Shown in pieces: positions 60,849 through 64,000 of a DNA stretch of 64,000 bases (position 1 is the stretch's first letter; every line of letters starts with the position of its first letter). The translations under genes were made by a program, and so were the position numbers. The stretch spans positions 682,001-746,000 of the forward strand of contig NC_015436.1 of assembly GCF_000208385.1 (NCBI RefSeq), given 5' to 3'. The notes beneath the pieces are model-generated. The model searched no databases. It saw nothing but the letters and a program-made list of their open reading frames with translations, and had not been told where the DNA came from. The DNA is from Parasphaerochaeta coccoides DSM 17374 (GTDB lineage Bacteria; Spirochaetota; Spirochaetia; Sphaerochaetales; Sphaerochaetaceae).

Positions 60849-62528
60849 ATGTCACATACGAAAAAGAACCGCCTTGTCAGGGTTTTTCTCTTCATCACTA
60901 TTATGACGTGTCTCCTATTGCTTGTCCACATAGGAAACATCATAGTGGACGGGGAGACAGGAACCGATTCATCCTACAAGAATCCGAATGTCGCAAAACA
61001 AGTTGTCAGAGGAAGCATCTATGACCGGAAAGGCCGTCTGCTTGCCATTGAAGTCCCGTATTGGTCCTGCGCTTTTCTCCATGCATACATACCGGACATG
61101 CGGATAGCCGCAGAAATCGTAGCACCGTATCTTTTCCTGACTGTTGATGAGATACTCGCCATGACTGCCCGTAACACGACATATACGCTGCTGCAAAGAA
61201 AGGTACAGGATGCGGTCATGGAAGACCTGCGTACAGCCGTGGCAAAATCAGGTTTGGGCAGGGGTATCCTATTGGAAAAAAAATATGGCAGGGAGTATCC
61301 TGCCACTTTCCACGCTGTACAAACCACCGGTTTCACAAATACAGAGAACCGAGGACTTGAAGGCATGGAACTTTTCCTGGATGATTTCCTTTCTCCTTAT
61401 CCAGAACTTTCGCAGGAAATCACCTATGGCGGAGACGTGTATCTCTCCCTTGACATGGATATCCAGTATCTGCTTGATGTGAACATCCAGGATATTGTCG
61501 ATGAACACATGCCGGATTATGTCATGGGCATTGTCATGGATGCGCGGACAGGAGAGATACTTGCCTCAGCCTCATCCCCTTGGTATGACGCAAACCACTA
61601 TAATCTATCACGTGAAGATGAACGCAATAATCGGGTCATTTCATATATGTATGAACCTGGTTCAGTCTTCAAAATCTTTTCACTCGCCGCAATCATGGAA
61701 ATCGGACAGGCCGACCTTGAGACTCCATTTAATGAAACAGGAACATATACCTTCACTATGCCGAATGGTGAGACGGCAACAATCAAAAGCACATCTTCCC
61801 GTGGTCTGATTGGTCCGGCGGAATTTATCAAGTATTCCACTAACGGAGCCATTGCCCATTGGTCGCTCCAGACTGACTCGGACTTATTCCGACAGAAGTT
61901 GCTTGATTTTGGTTTCGGACAGTCATGGAATACCGGACAAGGTGGTGTAATACCTGGTCTCCTCACTCCTGTTTCTGCCTGGTCAGGACGAAGCAAACCA
62001 ACAATTTCATTCGGACAGGAAATAGGTGTCACCGTATTGCAGATGGCTACGGCGGCGACAGCATTGGCCAATGACGGCATTCTGCTTGCTCCACATATCA
62101 TCATGAAGAAGATTGATTCAGACGGACTGACAGTGTATCAAGCCGAAAGGGATGAAATCAGAACTGTCCTGTCACCGGGGGTAGCAGGCAAGATACTTTC
62201 CTATATGGTCGGCGCAACAGAACCGGGAGGAACCGCGATGCTTGCCGCCGTCGAAGGCATCGAGGTCGCCGCGAAAACCGGTACTGCCCAAATCATCAAT
62301 CCAGAGACAAATTCCTATTCTGAAGATTCAGTACTTGCCTCAACGCTTGCGCTTGTCCCTGCTGATGCACCGAAATACATCCTCTACATCGCCGCCGCCA
62401 ATCCCACAGGAAGGACAATCTGGGGCAGCGATATCGCGGCTCCAGCCCTCGCAAGCATCATATCCGGCCTGATTTCCCAAGGAAAACTGTTAACTGACTC
62501 CACACAAGTCATTCCCGTCTCACAATGA
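60849..62528 (+). CDS. FtsI/PBP2-type peptidoglycan transpeptidase
   Basis: 559 aa, class B penicillin-binding protein. Single N-terminal membrane helix (about 10-28), pedestal domain with RGSIYDRKGRLLA and the ENRGLEGMELFLDD motif, then the transpeptidase domain with all three catalytic motifs: SVFK (S272, K275), STN (330-332) and KTG (476-478). No PASTA domains. The ENRGLEG pedestal motif and neighbourhood favour the FtsI (division) side over PBP2. No ribosome binding site is obvious. Ends 9 bp inside the convergent flhF gene. Confidence 0.9.
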   Translation: MSHTKKNRLVRVFLFITIMTCLLLLVHIGNIIVDGETGTDSSYKNPNVAKQVVRGSIYDRKGRLLAIEVPYWSCAFLHAYIPDMRIAAEIVAPYLFLTVDEILAMTARNTTYTLLQRKVQDAVMEDLRTAVAKSGLGRGILLEKKYGREYPATFHAVQTTGFTNTENRGLEGMELFLDDFLSPYPELSQEITYGGDVYLSLDMDIQYLLDVNIQDIVDEHMPDYVMGIVMDARTGEILASASSPWYDANHYNLSREDERNNRVISYMYEPGSVFKIFSLAAIMEIGQADLETPFNETGTYTFTMPNGETATIKSTSSRGLIGPAEFIKYSTNGAIAHWSLQTDSDLFRQKLLDFGFGQSWNTGQGGVIPGLLTPVSAWSGRSKPTISFGQEIGVTVLQMATAATALANDGILLAPHIIMKKIDSDGLTVYQAERDEIRTVLSPGVAGKILSYMVGATEPGGTAMLAAVEGIEVAAKTGTAQIINPETNSYSEDSVLASTLALVPADAPKYILYIAAANPTGRTIWGSDIAAPALASIISGLISQGKLLTDSTQVIPVSQ

Positions 62529-63710
62529 GGGTACGGCTTTCAGCTGGGACAGTCCCGCAGTATCCAGAGGAATGGAAAACCCTTGAAGTCGCTGTAAAAG
62601 CAGGGAGTGGGACATAGGATGGATGTCGGAGATTTTCTGCCCATCGGTCACAAAGGTCAGAGGAAGGCTTTTTTCTGCGGCCAAGCTGATGAAGTTTCCG
62701 ACCGTCCTGGTTTCATCCAACTTTGTGATGATCAAGCCACGCAAGGAGAATGGAGCCGTTTGCCGCACAGCATCTTCAATGTCAGCCTTTTTCATGGAAG
62801 CTCCGATGCAGAGATAAAATGCGGTCGATTCCGAGGTAGGAATAGATAACAAAGACGTCAGTTTTATGGAAAGCTCATTGTCACGCGGACTTCTGCCAAT
62901 CGTATCAATAAGTACAAGATCGGTTCCTTCCAGTGAATCCAAAACTGAGAACAGCTCGTTTTCATCATGAGCCTGATGAGCGGGCAGGTTCAGGGCATCG
63001 GCAAAAGCAAATATCTGTTCTCGTGCACCGACACGGTAAGAATCGAGGGTGATGATTGCTACACTTCTCCGTTCCTCCGGAGGTGGAATGACTCCGAAAA
63101 TTGCGGCAAGTTTAGCGATGGTCGTGGTCTTGCCCACGCCAGTCGGACCAAGAAGTACGTAGTTGTGGGCAGGATGCGTCTGTCCGACCCGGTCGATTGC
63201 CATGGTTGCCATAATCTGATTGACCAAAGCAGATTCCGCTGCTGGCTTGTCCATCTCCAAGACGGAACCGCCATCGCTATCTCGACCAAGATAGTCAAGC
63301 ATCTTCTGAATATACGTATCGGAAAAATCATTGAGGATGAGTAGCCTGCGGATATGATCCGTCAATTCTTGAGTTCGACCGGCCTTCTCCGCGACAGGAG
63401 GCACTGACGGTTTCCTTTCCGCAGAATGTGAGTCTTCTGTCTGTTTCTTTCCGAGAGTGCGCGGATCGGGAGTCTGTGCTTCCTCCTCAAATTCCTTCAG
63501 CAGTGCATCACTATTCCCTGCTTCCACCTTAGATGAAGTTCCGACAAGGTAACAAATGATTTCAACCCGTTTCTTTTTTCCTAGCCAGAGAAAGCCTCCA
63601 CGTACAGATATATCTCTACGGGAATGGATGCGCATGGCAGAACCATAAAGCTTGCGGCCTTTCTTGACAGCATCTTCATAGGTTCTGCCTATGATTGTCA
63701 CATATTCCAC
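62520..63710 (-). CDS. flhF: FlhF-type SRP GTPase
   Basis: 396 aa from a GTG with GGGGGAG 6 nt upstream. N-terminal basic domain (EYVTIIGRTYEDAVKKG, then GGFLWLGKKKRVEII) as in FlhF, a variable linker (about 60-110), the N domain, then the SRP-type G domain: LLGPTGVGKTTTIAKL, TLDSYRVGAREQ, LIDTIGRSPRD, TKLDET. FlhF normally sets flagellar site and number. No flagellar gene is near; it follows hslU by about 30 bp. If the organism is non-motile, its job must differ. Confidence 0.87.
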   Translation of the reverse strand: MEYVTIIGRTYEDAVKKGRKLYGSAMRIHSRRDISVRGGFLWLGKKKRVEIICYLVGTSSKVEAGNSDALLKEFEEEAQTPDPRTLGKKQTEDSHSAERKPSVPPVAEKAGRTQELTDHIRRLLILNDFSDTYIQKMLDYLGRDSDGGSVLEMDKPAAESALVNQIMATMAIDRVGQTHPAHNYVLLGPTGVGKTTTIAKLAAIFGVIPPPEERRSVAIITLDSYRVGAREQIFAFADALNLPAHQAHDENELFSVLDSLEGTDLVLIDTIGRSPRDNELSIKLTSLLSIPTSESTAFYLCIGASMKKADIEDAVRQTAPFSLRGLIITKLDETRTVGNFISLAAEKSLPLTFVTDGQKISDIHPMSHSLLLQRLQGFSIPLDTAGLSQLKAVPSL

Positions 63711-63741
63711 AGTTCACTCCCCCGTCCATTGACGGTCTTGT

Positions 63742-64000
63742 TCACAGAATATATCTGGACAGGTCAGGGTTCTGTATGATCTTACCCAACCTTTCATCAA
63801 CATATGCCGGTGTGATGGGTATAGTCTGACCTGATAGATCCGATGCAGTGAAAGACACTTCTTCAAGCAACTTCTCCATGACAGTATACAAACGACGCGC
63901 CCCGATATTCTCACTTGTAGAGTTGACTTCGTAGGCAAGGACGCTTATCCTGCGTAACGCATCATCTGAGAATACCACCTTGACTCCTTCGGTTTCAAGC
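63742..64000 (-). CDS. hslU: HslU ATPase, C-terminal end (5' part outside window)
   Basis: 85 codons plus stop; the frame is open to the window edge. The sequence [39 protein letters not shown] and the final LSRYIL are the characteristic C-terminal domain of HslU (ClpY), including the last residues that insert between HslV subunits to activate the protease. The hslV gene would be expected further along, outside the window. Co-oriented with flhF. Confidence 0.93.
   Translation of the reverse strand, partial: LETEGVKVVFSDDALRRISVLAYEVNSTSENIGARRLYTVMEKLLEEVSFTASDLSGQTIPITPAYVDERLGKIIQNPDLSRYIL

Overview
The window is a dense stretch of bacterial chromosome, roughly half G+C by eye, with ordinary housekeeping genes and no insertion sequence, prophage, CRISPR array or integrase that I can see. 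It looks spirochaetal, most like the Sphaerochaeta group. Pointers are a GreA carrying a very long N-terminal extension (897 aa, as in Borrelia), a solitary groES without groEL beside a group 2 sigma factor (an arrangement I remember from Treponema), murG-cvpA followed by an NtrB/NtrC pair, and M29 aminopeptidases. The genus is inference; the phylum is fairly safe.

Layout. 1-1866: 3' end of mutS and a comF-like gene. 1926-9466: transcription/translation operon rimP-nusA-infB-rbfA-truB-ribF-rpsO, with a promoter and a leader hairpin in front and a strong terminator behind. 9522-17181: pnp-dut-lptF-lptG-tgt-murJ, with most genes overlapping or abutting. 17271-19964 (minus): long GreA. 20299-28097: rpe-dtd-recA, then scpA-scpB-rluB-cmk-rpsA and a TPR membrane protein. 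28117-30012: an unknown lipoprotein and mazG in a more AT-rich stretch. 30069-35772 (minus): YkgJ-type protein, dnaG, rpoD, a coiled-coil zinc-ribbon protein and rnpB. 35840-43533: tRNA-Tyr, two tandem M29 aminopeptidase genes, coaX, an ABC-F gene, tRNA-Glu and tRNA-Gln, apt, tsaD, a small unknown gene and tRNA-Thr. 43658-48800: ppdK, a group 2 sigma factor, an unknown gene and groES. 48914-56576 (minus): operon murG-cvpA-small ORF-holB-ntrB-ntrC-dinG. 56748-64000: secA, a LysM/LytM protein divergent from an FtsI-type transpeptidase, then flhF and the 3' end of hslU.

Most notable is a possible regulatory cascade. The group 2 sigma gene at 46660-47541 is preceded by a near-consensus sigma-54 promoter (47569-47585, minus), placed so that transcription would start about 17 nt before its ATG. 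About 4 kb away lies an NtrB/NtrC two-component pair whose response regulator keeps the GAFTGA sigma-54 contact loop. This parallels the Borrelia Rrp2-RpoN-RpoS pathway. The promoter and motif are read directly; the link between the two loci is inference.

Other points of interest: a tandem M29 pair whose first member has lost most metal ligands; an IF2 with an exact 60-bp repeat coding an RG/GY-rich disordered segment; a RibF whose C-terminal half lacks the riboflavin kinase signature; a LysM protein with an apparently metal-free LytM domain; an FtsI with all catalytic motifs and an FlhF in what may be a non-motile, wall-deficient lineage; an unlisted 52-aa ORF in the murG operon; and several short regulatory structures (rimP leader, lipoprotein 5' hairpin, rpe leader, mazG mini-ORF).
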